Part shown: one piece after another, positions 6,581-15,295 of the stretch
Layout of the letters: every line of letters begins with the position of its first letter
How positions within the stretch are numbered: position 1 is the stretch's first letter
Origin: Anaerolineae bacterium
GTDB lineage: Bacteria > Chloroflexota > Anaerolineae > Aggregatilineales > Phototrophicaceae
Reading direction: 5' to 3'
NCBI GenBank assembly: GCA_022842885.1
Contig: JALHOR010000007.1
Location: 59,362-100,646 of the forward strand
Length of the DNA stretch: 41,285 nt
Program-made: the position numbers and the translations under genes
The notes under the pieces: model-generated
What the model saw: the letters and a program-made list of their open reading frames with translations, nothing else
What the model was told of the DNA's origin: nothing
Database searches by the model: none

Positions 6581-9424
6581 ATGTCGTTTGCTTCGCCTGT
6601 GGCGCTCCTTTTGGGGCTGGTGTTGCCCATCGTCTGGTATATTGGCTTCCCGCGCTATCGTTTTCGGCGGCGGCGTGATATTGCCAGCCTCGTTATCCGC
6701 AGCCTCATCGTGGTGTGTTTGATTGCGGCATTGGCGGGGCTGCAAGTCGTGCGGGCGATAGATAAATTGGCAGTCGTTTTTCTCGTAGATGCCTCCGATA
6801 GCATCGGGTCGGCAGCGCGGCAAGCCCAAATGGCGTATATTCAGGCAGCCGTCGCTACCAAAGCCCCCGATGACGAATGGGCAGTGGTCGTCTTTGGTGA
6901 AAATGTTTCCATTGATAAACCCTTTAGCGCCATCACCGAATTTAGTCCGGTACTTTCGACAGTGTTACCCGGCAACACCAACATTGCCGAAGCGATTCAA
7001 ACAGGCATCTCGTTATTTCCAGCGAATGCCGTGCGCCGCCTCGTTTTGTTGAGCGATGGCGACGAAACAATGGGCAGTGCTATCGCCAAAGCGCAGTTGG
7101 CGGCGGCTTCTGGCGTGGAAATCAGCGTCGTGCCACTCTCGCGGGAAACGGTTGCCGATGTTCGTATCACGGCATTGGATGCCCCGCCGCGTGTGACCGA
7201 AGGACAAGAATTTGACATCAGCGTAAGTATCAGCGCTGAAGCAACCACCGATGCGACATTGCTCATTTTTTCCGGCGGCAGCATTATCGAAGAAGCCACT
7301 GTCAATTTACGCCCCGGCATCACCAGCTACACCCTGACGCAAACCGCCACCGAAAGCGGCTTTTTAAATTTTTCCGCCCAGTTAATCCTGCCCGGCGATG
7401 GCATCAACCAGAATAACACGCTGGCAGCCTTCAGTCAGGTGGTCGGTGCGCCGCGCGTTCTGCTCATTAGCGACGATGATGACGAAATCGCCCAACTGCT
7501 GCCCGCCTTACAAAGCGCCAATATCGCTGTAGATGTTCGCACACCGGGCAGTTTGCCGCCGGACACGGCTGCCTTAGCCGCCTATAAAAGCATCCTGATT
7601 GCCAACGTGGCAGCAACCGAATTTTCTAATGCCCAAATGACGCGCCTGCAAAGTTATGTGCGCGATTTAGGTGGTGGTTTGGTCTTTATCGGTGGTCCCG
7701 ATTCGTATGGACCCGGCAGATATTATCAAACGCCGCTGGAAGAAACGCTGCCTGTGGATGTACAAATTCGTGACCAGCAGCGCATTCCCCAATTGACCAT
7801 CGCCTATTTGATAGACCGTTCCGGCAGCATGAGCGTGACCGATAGAAGTGGTGTCCCCAATATCGAATTGGCAAAACGGGCGATTTCACTCTCGATTGAT
7901 TTTTTGCAACCCACTGACCGCGCGGGTATCGGGTCGTTTGATACGGGCGGTTCATGGGTTGTGCCGCTGCAAGCGATTGACGATAAACGCACCATGCAAG
8001 ACCTCATCGGCACGCTGCGCCCCGGCGGTGGCACGGATATTATGGCGGGGATGCGCTTGGTCGAAAAAGATATTGTCAATGAGACATCGCAGCGCAAACA
8101 CATTATTCTGCTCACCGATGGCGGTGCGAATCCCCTGGGCTTAATTGAACTGACGCAGTATTTACATGACACATTTGGCATTACCACTTCTGTGATTGCC
8201 ATCGGCACTGCGCCGCCTGTCTTTTTACGGCGCATGACCGAAGTCGGCGGCGGCAATTTTCATACGGTGGCAGACATCAGCCAAATTCCGAATATTTTTG
8301 CGATGGAAATGGTCTTGGCGACGCGCTCTTATATTGAAGAAGGCACTTTTACACCGCGCCTGACTGCCAACAGCCCCATCATGGCGGGCATTACCACCTT
8401 ACCGCCGCTGGATGGCTATGTCGCCACCACGCCCAAAGTCACTGCCCAAACAATTCTACGCGGCGAAGACCCTTTCGCTGACCCGATTTTGGCGCAGTGG
8501 CAGTATGGCTTGGGGCGTGCCATTGCTTTCACATCAGATGCTACTTCGCGGTGGGCAACGCAATGGACAGCGTGGGACGATTTCCCGCGTTTTTGGGCGC
8601 AGGTGGTCAATTGGTCTATCGTAGAAACTGCCCAGAACAATCTGGAAACACAAGTGATTATGCGCGATAACCGAGCAGTGATTACGGTGGATGCCCGCGA
8701 TGATAACGGTGCATTTTTGAATAACTTGGCTTTGGAAGCCTCTATCCTGAATCCGAATAACGAACCGCGTACCGTGCCGCTGCAACAAGTCGCCCCCGGA
8801 CGTTACGAAGCGCGGTTTACGCCCGATGCCGAAGGCGCATATTTTCTGGCGATTAATGGGCAAGGCATTGTGGAGGATGAAGCTGTAACATTTAATGAGG
8901 TCAATGGCTGGGTACAGGGCTATTCGGCAGAATATATCCAAGCAGCGTCGGATGAAACCTTGCTAGAAAATATCGCGGCGCTCACGGGTGGGCAAGCGAT
9001 TGGCACTGACCCGGCGGCGGCATTTGCGCTGACGAGTGAATTACGCACGGCGGCGGCTCCGGTTGCGCCCTGGTTATTATTGCTGGCGGCGCTGCTGCTG
9101 CCCTTAGATATTGCGATTCGGCGTTTGATTATCACCCAGAGCGATATTGCTCGTTTGCGGGCATATCTCTTGGGCGAAAATCATGACAACACTGAACAAA
9201 CAGCGCGTATCTCCGCGCTAAAAGAGGCTCGTGGCAGAGCGCGAGAACGATTGGACGCTGTGCCAACCATAACACCCGAAGCGCCATCCGCCCCAACCGA
9301 AACACCCCCCATCAGCCCACGCCGTCCCTCCCCTGCCGAAGCGCCACCGACCATCAAAGCCGGCGAAGGCAGCACCGTGAATAGCCTGCTCAAGCGGCGG
9401 CGAAAAGGGGATGAGGAAGAATAA
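6581..9424 (+). CDS. Membrane protein with two VWA domains (BatA-like)
   Basis: The protein has 947 residues from ATG 6581. Two N-terminal membrane segments (FASPVALLLGLVLPIVWYIG and IRSLIVVCLIAALAGL) precede a first VWA domain with MIDAS residues DASDS near 70 and LLSDGDE. A middle part resembles the class I glutamine-amidotransferase-like fold of this family (VLLISDDDDE...GGGLVFIGG). A second VWA domain has DRSGS near 412, GGTDI and LLTDGG. A C-terminal membrane segment (APWLLLLAALLLPLDI, about 830) and a basic/proline-rich cytoplasmic tail follow. Family knowledge: such proteins often sit beside MoxR ATPases and DUF58 genes in stress or assembly operons, but none is here. The longer TTG start at 6545 adds residues atypical of the family; no strong ribosome-binding site is seen for either. 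Confidence 0.85.
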   Translation: MSFASPVALLLGLVLPIVWYIGFPRYRFRRRRDIASLVIRSLIVVCLIAALAGLQVVRAIDKLAVVFLVDASDSIGSAARQAQMAYIQAAVATKAPDDEWAVVVFGENVSIDKPFSAITEFSPVLSTVLPGNTNIAEAIQTGISLFPANAVRRLVLLSDGDETMGSAIAKAQLAAASGVEISVVPLSRETVADVRITALDAPPRVTEGQEFDISVSISAEATTDATLLIFSGGSIIEEATVNLRPGITSYTLTQTATESGFLNFSAQLILPGDGINQNNTLAAFSQVVGAPRVLLISDDDDEIAQLLPALQSANIAVDVRTPGSLPPDTAALAAYKSILIANVAATEFSNAQMTRLQSYVRDLGGGLVFIGGPDSYGPGRYYQTPLEETLPVDVQIRDQQRIPQLTIAYLIDRSGSMSVTDRSGVPNIELAKRAISLSIDFLQPTDRAGIGSFDTGGSWVVPLQAIDDKRTMQDLIGTLRPGGGTDIMAGMRLVEKDIVNETSQRKHIILLTDGGANPLGLIELTQYLHDTFGITTSVIAIGTAPPVFLRRMTEVGGGNFHTVADISQIPNIFAMEMVLATRSYIEEGTFTPRLTANSPIMAGITTLPPLDGYVATTPKVTAQTILRGEDPFADPILAQWQYGLGRAIAFTSDATSRWATQWTAWDDFPRFWAQVVNWSIVETAQNNLETQVIMRDNRAVITVDARDDNGAFLNNLALEASILNPNNEPRTVPLQQVAPGRYEARFTPDAEGAYFLAINGQGIVEDEAVTFNEVNGWVQGYSAEYIQAASDETLLENIAALTGGQAIGTDPAAAFALTSELRTAAAPVAPWLLLLAALLLPLDIAIRRLIITQSDIARLRAYLLGENHDNTEQTARISALKEARGRARERLDAVPTITPEAPSAPTETPPISPRRPSPAEAPPTIKAGEGSTVNSLLKRRRKGDEEE

Positions 9425-9460
9425 GGTGCATGTCTAGATTGCGTGAAAAGCGTGTTGTGG

Positions 9461-9488
9461 GTAGGGACACGGCATGCCGTGTCCCTAT
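9461..9488. repeat. GTAGGG-type palindromic repeat, copy 2
   Basis: The arms TAGGGACACGGCA (9462-9474) and TGCCGTGTCCCTA (9475-9487) make a perfect 26-bp palindrome with no spacer. It lies in the 134-bp gap between the convergent VWA and TPR-like genes, where it could also serve as a bidirectional terminator. Confidence 0.7.
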
Positions 9489-9558
9489 AGAACCTTTCTT
9501 ATCTTTTATAGACTGATGAAAAAATAATGTGTTTGCCCTAAGGATTAAGCAAAGACGC

Positions 9559-10560
9559 TCATTCCCCGACGAAAAACGGTTTCGGCATATCCAATTGACC
9601 ATCTTCCGCCAAGACATTAATTGCCCGCTGCGCCTGCTGCAACCGGAATGCTACGTCGCGTCCGGCATAATAGGCGATGGCTTGCCGGAAAAAATAACGG
9701 GCATGGTGATTTTGACCACACTTGGCGGCACTATACCCTTGGCTAAAAAAGGCATGTCCGATGTATTCATAAATTTTTTCTTTTTGAAAGGCTTGCCGGG
9801 CGGCTTCATAATATTTATTGGAGTCATTGCCTAATTCAGTATCCGGGAAAAAAGCGATAAATTCCCCATAGGACTGTTGCAACATCCCCACCAAAATATG
9901 ATCGGATTGGGTATAAGGATGGGCGGCGGTGATGGCTTGGTGGGCAGCGGCAAAATCGTTCTTGCGGATACACAGATCTACTAGGGTGATATAAGTTTCG
10001 GCATACAAGCGGTTAAAATTTTCCGTATCAATAGTTTCGGCATTTTTATCAAGAGTACCTTGCAACCCTAGCACCACTTTAATCATCGCATCAGGTGCAA
10101 AATTCCCTTGTTTGATGCGACATGCTATGCCATAAAGTTGGGCATAAGCGATGACCACATAGCGTCTGGTGTCCGTCAAAGCAGCACCGCGCTCATCAAT
10201 ACTTTGGAACAAGGCGATCAACTGCTCATAACGCCCATAGCGCACTAAATTTAAAGCAATATTCAAATCGGTATGAAGCACGGCTACCGGGCGGTCTAAA
10301 CGTTCAAAATACCCACGAGTTAATTCATAATATTGATTACTGGCTTTAATATCGCCCGTAATCGTATACAACACCCCAATTTTATGAGCAACTATTGCCA
10401 TCAAGCGGAGTTCATCGGTGGTATGGTCGGTCAAAGAGCGCAGCAGTCCTTGCAGCAGCACAATCCCTTGCATCGCACTGATTTCGCCCGACTGCAATTT
10501 CTCATCAATGTTTTGGAAAAGAGTCTGTGGGTCTGTGTTATGGATGAAAACATCACTCAT
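9559..10560 (-). CDS. TPR-like helical protein, hypothetical, 333 aa
   Basis: The sequence is almost entirely helical. Repeat-like units carry alternating small and aromatic residues (GVLYTITGDIKASNQYYELTRG, ALNLVRYGRYEQLIALFQ, HAFFSQGYSAAKCGQNHHAR), typical of divergent tetratricopeptide repeats. There is no signal peptide, membrane segment or catalytic motif. Proteins of this kind act as protein-interaction scaffolds; the partner is unknown. The C-terminal part of the BTAD regulator is built similarly, but I see no close relationship. It is a single gene, convergent with the VWA gene and separated from the downstream operon by 120 bp. Confidence 0.6.
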   Translation of the reverse strand: MSDVFIHNTDPQTLFQNIDEKLQSGEISAMQGIVLLQGLLRSLTDHTTDELRLMAIVAHKIGVLYTITGDIKASNQYYELTRGYFERLDRPVAVLHTDLNIALNLVRYGRYEQLIALFQSIDERGAALTDTRRYVVIAYAQLYGIACRIKQGNFAPDAMIKVVLGLQGTLDKNAETIDTENFNRLYAETYITLVDLCIRKNDFAAAHQAITAAHPYTQSDHILVGMLQQSYGEFIAFFPDTELGNDSNKYYEAARQAFQKEKIYEYIGHAFFSQGYSAAKCGQNHHARYFFRQAIAYYAGRDVAFRLQQAQRAINVLAEDGQLDMPKPFFVGE

Positions 10561-10680
10561 CAGCCGACCTTACATTATCAATTTTTCATCCTTCATATTA
10601 TATCATCCAAAGACCTGTGTTAAATATGATAATGCCTTAATGTTGCGTCATAATTTGGTATGTTGCCCTGCTAATAAGAT

Positions 10681-13290
10681 TCAACGCAGCGATTGCTGAA
10701 TTAGCCGCTGCAATAACGCCTCCTCATCGCTGGCAGTCTGGATAACGCCATCTAACCATGCATCGCGCAGCGCATCCAGAATTGTTTTGAATTGTTTTCC
10801 CGGCTTCAAGCCCAATGTAATCAATCGGTTGCCGTCCGTCAGGGGACGCAGTTGCAGTTTGTCTTGATAGAATGCCAATTGTGTTTGTGCTGCCTCCTCC
10901 AGCAGATACATCATCAGTGGCAATGCCTCCGGCGGAAATGTTTCTAACCAATGCACCGTTTCGCTGATTCTGGCGGTTTTATCCAGTAATCGTGCTTGTT
11001 CCCGATATAAGGTTGCCACACTGACGAATAAGCGTGTGTCAGTCGCGCCAAAGAGCAAGCGTTCACAAATGCCTGCCACATCCTCCAACTGCGCGAACCA
11101 CGCCGCGAAATACAACGTTTCGCTATTGTCAGCAATTTGTAGGGGCGAGACATGTCTCGCCCCTGCGCTATATTTTTCACGAATGCTATTCAACGCCTCC
11201 ACCATCGTTTCATCAAAGCGCAGTGCTGGATGAATCGCTTTCAAAATCCCCAAAATATCCAATTGGTATAAAGCGCGTTCCGGCGTGACTTCGTACAATA
11301 TCAGCGATAATTCGTTGCGTAAGCGTTCCCCGGTGATGCGCCGCAGCATCGGTAATGCGGTTTGCATCAATTCAGCGGTACGTGGCTCAATCGTGAAATT
11401 GAGCCGTTCTGCGAAGCGCACTGCCCGTAACATGCGCGTGGGGTCATCCACAAAACTTAGGCTGTGCAGCACCCGGATAATGCCCGCCTCCAAATCGGCA
11501 ACGCCCCCAAACACATCCAGAATGCGCCCAAATGTCCCGGCAGGACTCACCTGAACTGCCAGCGTATTCAGCGTAAAATCGCGCCGTGCGACATCCAGTT
11601 TGATGCTGCCGCTGTAGACCGTTGGGAGTGCGGTTGGATGAGCATAAAATTCGTTACGAGCCGTCACGAAATCGAGATGTTCCGGCGATGATTTTAGCTG
11701 TAATTTTTGCCGCACATCGTCATCCAAGTGCCATTTTGCTGTGCCAAACGGCGCGTGGGTGTGCAATTTGCCGCCATAGTGGGCGTGTAATTTTTGGGCG
11801 AAAGCAATGCCATCGCCTTCGACGACAAAATCAATATCTTGGTTATAACGATTCAGCAAAATATCGCGCACTGTGCCACCAATCAGATGCAGCGTCAAAT
11901 GTTGCTGCTGGGCGTGGGTGGCAACAATGTCAATTAAAGCAGCCGTATTTTCGCCTAGCACTTCTGCCATCTGCAAGCGCGTGACCATCGGTTGCGGTGG
12001 CACACTGGTTTTTTGCGTGCGGGCATGATGTTTGATTAAATCGGTGCGCGTGACGATGCCGGTTAGTTTTCCGGCAGCATCCACAATGGGAATTTGCCCC
12101 CACCCGCTACTAACCATGAGTTCTTCCAGCGTTGGTACAGAGGCATCGGGCGTGAGTGTATGCGTGCCACTTTGCATCACTTCGCGCACAGTGGCGCTGC
12201 TGAGTCCGTGTTCTACGGCTCTATCGGCATCGCGCCGCGTGAGCAACCCCACCACTTGCCGCGACTCGTCCAAAACCGGATAGCCCTCATGCCCGATTCG
12301 TCGCAGCAGTGGCACCATGTCTTTGACAATTTCTTCGGCGCGAACCGTGCGCGGGTGATATGACATCAAATCAGCAACGCGCACCGCAGGCTGAATCTGT
12401 TCCACCAGCATTGCGCGAATCGTGTCGCGTACTTCGGAGAGTGTTTTGCCATGAATCGCCGCTGCCGCAGCGCGAACATGCCCACCGCCGCCCAAATGCT
12501 GTGCCACCATGCCGACATTCACGGCATCATCGGCGCTGCGTGCCACCAACTGTACGACTTCCGGCATTTGCACCAGCACGATTAGCGCCGTACAATCCAA
12601 AATCTCGCGCAAGGATGCCGCCACACTGTTGATGCCATGCATATTAAAATCAAGCTGCGTGCTGGCAACGATAACGGTATAGCCCTGAATCAGCAGCGTC
12701 TCGGTATGTTCCAGCAGCGTCTTAAAAAGTGCCTGCTGTTCATCATTTAAGGGATGTTCCAAAAAGCGCCGTACACTATCCAGCATTGCGCCATTATCCA
12801 ACAGCCACGCAATTGCCCGCGCATCGCGTGCCGTTGTGCCACCATAGGTCAACATGCCGGTATCTTCGTAAATGCCTAACGCCAATAAGGTTGCTTCCAG
12901 CGGCGTTAAAGCGATGTGCCGCGCTTGAATCTGTTCGACAAAATACGTCGTTATTGCCCCCAATGGATAATACTCGAGGTGTTCATGCGCTGCGGGGTCA
13001 CGTTCTGGGGCATGATGTTCGATGATATGCACAGGCGTATTCGGTTTGGCATTGCGGACTTGCGGCACAGTCTGCGTATCAGTCAGGGTGATTTGGGCGA
13101 TGTGCCGCGTTTTAAAATCCTGCCAATTCACGAAGGGCAGCCCACTCCGATACAACGCCAAAAATTCGCCCACATTGGCGTTCTGGCGCACGGGCAGCAC
13201 GGGCGTGGCAGCGGGCGTCAGTTTCCATGCGCCCAACATAGAGGCGATCGCATCAAAATCAGCGTTGTTATGGGTGAGGATGATGTGCAA
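10681..13290 (-). CDS. DHH-CBS-polyA polymerase fusion (tRNA nucleotidyltransferase family)
   Basis: The 869-residue fusion contains a DHH phosphoesterase domain (about 1-170: NNADFDA, IIEHHAP, GIYEDTG), a DHHA1 domain with GGGGHVRAAA (near 275), two CBS domains (about 305-430) and a class II nucleotidyltransferase head. That head has GGTVRDILL near 468 and the metal-binding pair in QDIDFVVEG, then an RNA-binding tail. Family knowledge: the polymerase half adds CCA or A to tRNA 3' ends; the DHH half is related to nano-RNases and cyclic-dinucleotide phosphodiesterases. The start is TTG, with GGAG 6 nt upstream overlapping the XisI-like stop. The DHH motif reads E-H-H here. Residues 709-718 (AGARHVSPLQ) are encoded by an inserted palindromic repeat. 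It is the last gene of a tight five-gene run. Confidence 0.9.
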   Translation of the reverse strand: MHIILTHNNADFDAIASMLGAWKLTPAATPVLPVRQNANVGEFLALYRSGLPFVNWQDFKTRHIAQITLTDTQTVPQVRNAKPNTPVHIIEHHAPERDPAAHEHLEYYPLGAITTYFVEQIQARHIALTPLEATLLALGIYEDTGMLTYGGTTARDARAIAWLLDNGAMLDSVRRFLEHPLNDEQQALFKTLLEHTETLLIQGYTVIVASTQLDFNMHGINSVAASLREILDCTALIVLVQMPEVVQLVARSADDAVNVGMVAQHLGGGGHVRAAAAAIHGKTLSEVRDTIRAMLVEQIQPAVRVADLMSYHPRTVRAEEIVKDMVPLLRRIGHEGYPVLDESRQVVGLLTRRDADRAVEHGLSSATVREVMQSGTHTLTPDASVPTLEELMVSSGWGQIPIVDAAGKLTGIVTRTDLIKHHARTQKTSVPPQPMVTRLQMAEVLGENTAALIDIVATHAQQQHLTLHLIGGTVRDILLNRYNQDIDFVVEGDGIAFAQKLHAHYGGKLHTHAPFGTAKWHLDDDVRQKLQLKSSPEHLDFVTARNEFYAHPTALPTVYSGSIKLDVARRDFTLNTLAVQVSPAGTFGRILDVFGGVADLEAGIIRVLHSLSFVDDPTRMLRAVRFAERLNFTIEPRTAELMQTALPMLRRITGERLRNELSLILYEVTPERALYQLDILGILKAIHPALRFDETMVEALNSIREKYSAGARHVSPLQIADNSETLYFAAWFAQLEDVAGICERLLFGATDTRLFVSVATLYREQARLLDKTARISETVHWLETFPPEALPLMMYLLEEAAQTQLAFYQDKLQLRPLTDGNRLITLGLKPGKQFKTILDALRDAWLDGVIQTASDEEALLQRLIQQSLR
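11139..11166. repeat. GTAGGGG-type palindromic repeat, copy 3, inside a coding sequence
   Basis: GTAGGGGCGAGACA (11139-11152) and TGTCTCGCCCCTGC (11153-11166) form a 28-bp palindrome that is perfect except for the second base pair. It is the same family as the intergenic copies. In the host frame it encodes residues 709-718 of the DHH-CBS-polymerase, AGARHVSPLQ, without disrupting the frame. Confidence 0.75.
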
Positions 13291-13293
13291 AAA

Positions 13294-13644
13294 TCACTCC
13301 GTTTCAGATACAAACTCAGGTAGCGTTTCACCCCGATAAGCCAGAATGATTTGGTCTCGTGGAATACCCCGCGCCATCAGGGTTTCAAACAGGTGTTTAT
13401 TCAGAGATGTATCTTCTTCAATAATGATCCACTCATCTACCACCCGCGCCATCATAAACACCCATACCGACATATCCAATTCACGGTCATTCTCCACCAC
13501 AATAATGCCATAGCGTTGATGGTCGTCATCCAACAACGCATAAAATTGAGAGATGTCGCTGCTTGCCTGATACAAAGCAACCTCATCTTTAACAATTTGT
13601 GTCAGCGAGAGCTTTTTAATAGGTGCATTTATTATTCTATCCAT
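13294..13644 (-). CDS. xisI: XisI-like protein (element excision factor family)
   Basis: At 116 residues it is the size of XisI. The ordered features fit: an N-terminal helix (LTQIVKDEVALYQ), a beta-rich core with YGIIVVENDRELDMSVWVFM, the strand-loop-helix EWIIIEEDTSLNKHLFETLMARGIPRDQIILAY, and a short tail. XisI was named as a factor needed for fdxN element excision in heterocystous cyanobacteria, but homologues are widespread without such elements and the biochemical role is unclear. Its ATG overlaps the end of xisH by 13 bp, and its GAGGAG ribosome-binding site lies inside xisH. The pair order xisH-xisI is conserved in many genomes. Confidence 0.7.
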   Translation of the reverse strand: MDRIINAPIKKLSLTQIVKDEVALYQASSDISQFYALLDDDHQRYGIIVVENDRELDMSVWVFMMARVVDEWIIIEEDTSLNKHLFETLMARGIPRDQIILAYRGETLPEFVSETE

Positions 13645-14033
13645 TGAACAATCTCCTCTTTGGTCATATCTACCACCAGTAATTTCATACGAATTTCTTC
13701 AACAACAGATTGCGCGATTGTTGAAAAAATATCTTTATACGCTGAAACTGGCACTGCTAGATATAGCGGCAGTGTTGAACCAGCTTGTTTTAGGATGCTT
13801 CGATAGAGCAGATATTGTCCAATAGCGGTATATAATTCATGGAAGATGTTATCAGCAAAGCACTTTACTTCTACAATAATAATCGTTTTTTCATTTTGAA
13901 CTGCACGAATATCTGCCAACAATGGGCTTCGTTTGCCGGGTACATAAATCGAGTGAGGTTCAGGAGGAACATGCCAATTGGCTTTTTGCAATGCCCGAAC
14001 AACTTGATTGTAACATTTATCTTTAGAGGGCAT
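13632..14033 (-). CDS. xisH: XisH family protein (PD-(D/E)XK-like)
   Basis: The 133-residue protein starts MPSKDKCYNQVVRALQKANW and contains LLADIRAVQNEKTIIIVEVKCF (about 38-59), which fits the D...ExK core of the PD-(D/E)XK nuclease fold. It continues with ELYTAIGQYLLYRSIL and LYLAVPVSAYKDIF and ends VQWIE, all characteristic of XisH. The fold suggests DNA cleavage or binding, but nuclease activity is not established for the family. It begins 2 nt after the upstream Uma2 stop and overlaps xisI. The base composition is visibly AT-richer than the neighbouring tRNA nucleotidyltransferase, suggesting acquisition. Confidence 0.8.
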   Translation of the reverse strand: MPSKDKCYNQVVRALQKANWHVPPEPHSIYVPGKRSPLLADIRAVQNEKTIIIVEVKCFADNIFHELYTAIGQYLLYRSILKQAGSTLPLYLAVPVSAYKDIFSTIAQSVVEEIRMKLLVVDMTKEEIVQWIE

Positions 14034-14035
14034 TA

Positions 14036-14629
14036 TTAAAGACTCTCTTCCTCTTTGGCATCTCCAAACTCAACTTTTTCATACACATCGGCTAACGATA
14101 AAGTGCATCCGATAGAAGGCAGTTCTAAGGTTGCCTCTAAACCAGTGATTTCAGTGAATGCCCATTCGCCATTCTCTTGCCGCAAGTAGCGTTCAACTTG
14201 TGCTTTATCCTGCGAAACCAGTAGATATTCTTGTAACGAGTCTAACAGTTGATATTGCTGAAATTTGCCCGTGCGGTCATGTTTTTCCGTTGAAGGCGAC
14301 AACACTTCGACAACGAGTGTTGGGTTGATTAAGGTATCTACTTCCTCATCTAAAAATTTTTCCGCGCCACAAACAACAACAACATCTGGATACACATAGG
14401 TTTTTGCACTGATTCGCACCCGTATATCTGTCATATAAATTGTGCAGTTTTTATCGCGCAATTGAGCATGGAGACTAGCGAAAGCATTCCCATTGACACG
14501 AACATGCTTGCGACTCGCGCCTGCCATCGCAAAAACATCACCATCATAAAACTCGTGGCGGGAGTCGCTGCCACGCTCAAAACTCAGGTATTGCTTTTCT
14601 GTCCACTCATGCCGGGGATAGGCTGCCAT
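14036..14629 (-). CDS. Uma2 family putative restriction endonuclease, copy 1
   Basis: The 197-residue protein has the Uma2 (DUF820) hallmarks: the N-terminal TEKQYLSFERG, HEFYDGDVFAMAGAS (glutamate of the active site near 26), YVYPDVVVVCG, then NPTLVVEVLSPSTEKHDRTGKFQQYQ (about 100-128), containing the PD and ExLS motifs of a PD-(D/E)XK fold. Uma2 proteins are abundant in cyanobacteria and Chloroflexota, usually outside classical restriction-modification loci, and their substrates are not known. A good GGAGAAGG precedes the ATG. It shares length and most motifs with its neighbour at 14645-15238, so the two are a tandem duplication. No methyltransferase is nearby. Confidence 0.85.
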   Translation of the reverse strand: MAAYPRHEWTEKQYLSFERGSDSRHEFYDGDVFAMAGASRKHVRVNGNAFASLHAQLRDKNCTIYMTDIRVRISAKTYVYPDVVVVCGAEKFLDEEVDTLINPTLVVEVLSPSTEKHDRTGKFQQYQLLDSLQEYLLVSQDKAQVERYLRQENGEWAFTEITGLEATLELPSIGCTLSLADVYEKVEFGDAKEEESL

Positions 14630-14644
14630 ACATCCTTCTCCTGA

Positions 14645-15238
14645 TTAACTCCCAAACTCGACTTTGCGATACACATCCGATAATGTCAGCGTGCAACCGA
14701 TAGAAGGCAGTTCTAAAATAGTGTCCAAACCTGCCGCTTCGGTTAATGTCCATTCGCCGCCAATCTCTTGCCGCAAGTAGCGTTCAATCTGTGCTTTATC
14801 CTGCGAAACTAGCACATATTCTTGTAACGAATCGAGCGATTGATAACTCCGGAATTTGCCTGTGCGGTCATATTTTTCGGTAGAAGGGGATAATACTTCG
14901 ATAAGTAACGTTGGGTTTAAGAGAATCGCTTTTTTTCCGGGCGCAAACTGTCTTTCCCCACACACTACCACCACATCAGGATAAGCATAAAGACGGGCTG
15001 CGCTCACTTTTACCTGCATGTCGTTGGAATAGACTTTACATGGACGTTCAAGAAGTTGGTTTCCTAAAAGTCTCGTCAGATTACTGACTACATCAATATG
15101 CGGTTCACTGGCACCAGACATGGCGTACACCAGACCTCGCAGATATTCATGCCTTATCTCTGAGTATTCTTCAAATTCTAGATACTCGTCTTCTGTCCAT
15201 TCATTCAAATGTAATACTGCCAAAGGTAATGCAGCCAT
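14645..15238 (-). CDS. Uma2 family putative restriction endonuclease, copy 2
   Basis: Also 197 residues, with the same order of motifs: EDEYLEFEEYSEIRHEYLRG, YAMSGAS, YPDVVVVCG, NPTLLIEVLSPSTEKYDRTGKF, LQEYVLVSQDKAQIERYLRQE and ELPSIGCTL. It is the first gene of the five-gene run, with GGAG upstream of the ATG and 15 nt to the next Uma2 gene. The C-terminal halves of the two copies are much more alike than the N-terminal halves, where HIDVVSNLTRLLGNQL replaces HVRVNGNAFASLHAQL. This suggests diverging specificity of the substrate-contacting part, though that is inference. Confidence 0.85.
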   Translation of the reverse strand: MAALPLAVLHLNEWTEDEYLEFEEYSEIRHEYLRGLVYAMSGASEPHIDVVSNLTRLLGNQLLERPCKVYSNDMQVKVSAARLYAYPDVVVVCGERQFAPGKKAILLNPTLLIEVLSPSTEKYDRTGKFRSYQSLDSLQEYVLVSQDKAQIERYLRQEIGGEWTLTEAAGLDTILELPSIGCTLTLSDVYRKVEFGS

Positions 15239-15295
15239 ACAATACGCTCCTGCTAGTCACTCTTTTTATTGTAGCACGGCATATGGAATCAAAAA

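Noticed and set aside
7804..8256. 150-residue minus-strand frame inside the VWA gene
   Set aside because: It is antisense to the second VWA domain, with no ribosome-binding site and low-complexity proline/serine composition.
13294..14033. XisH/XisI as evidence of an excisable fdxN-type element
   Set aside because: No site-specific recombinase or element borders were seen; the families are widespread outside such elements.
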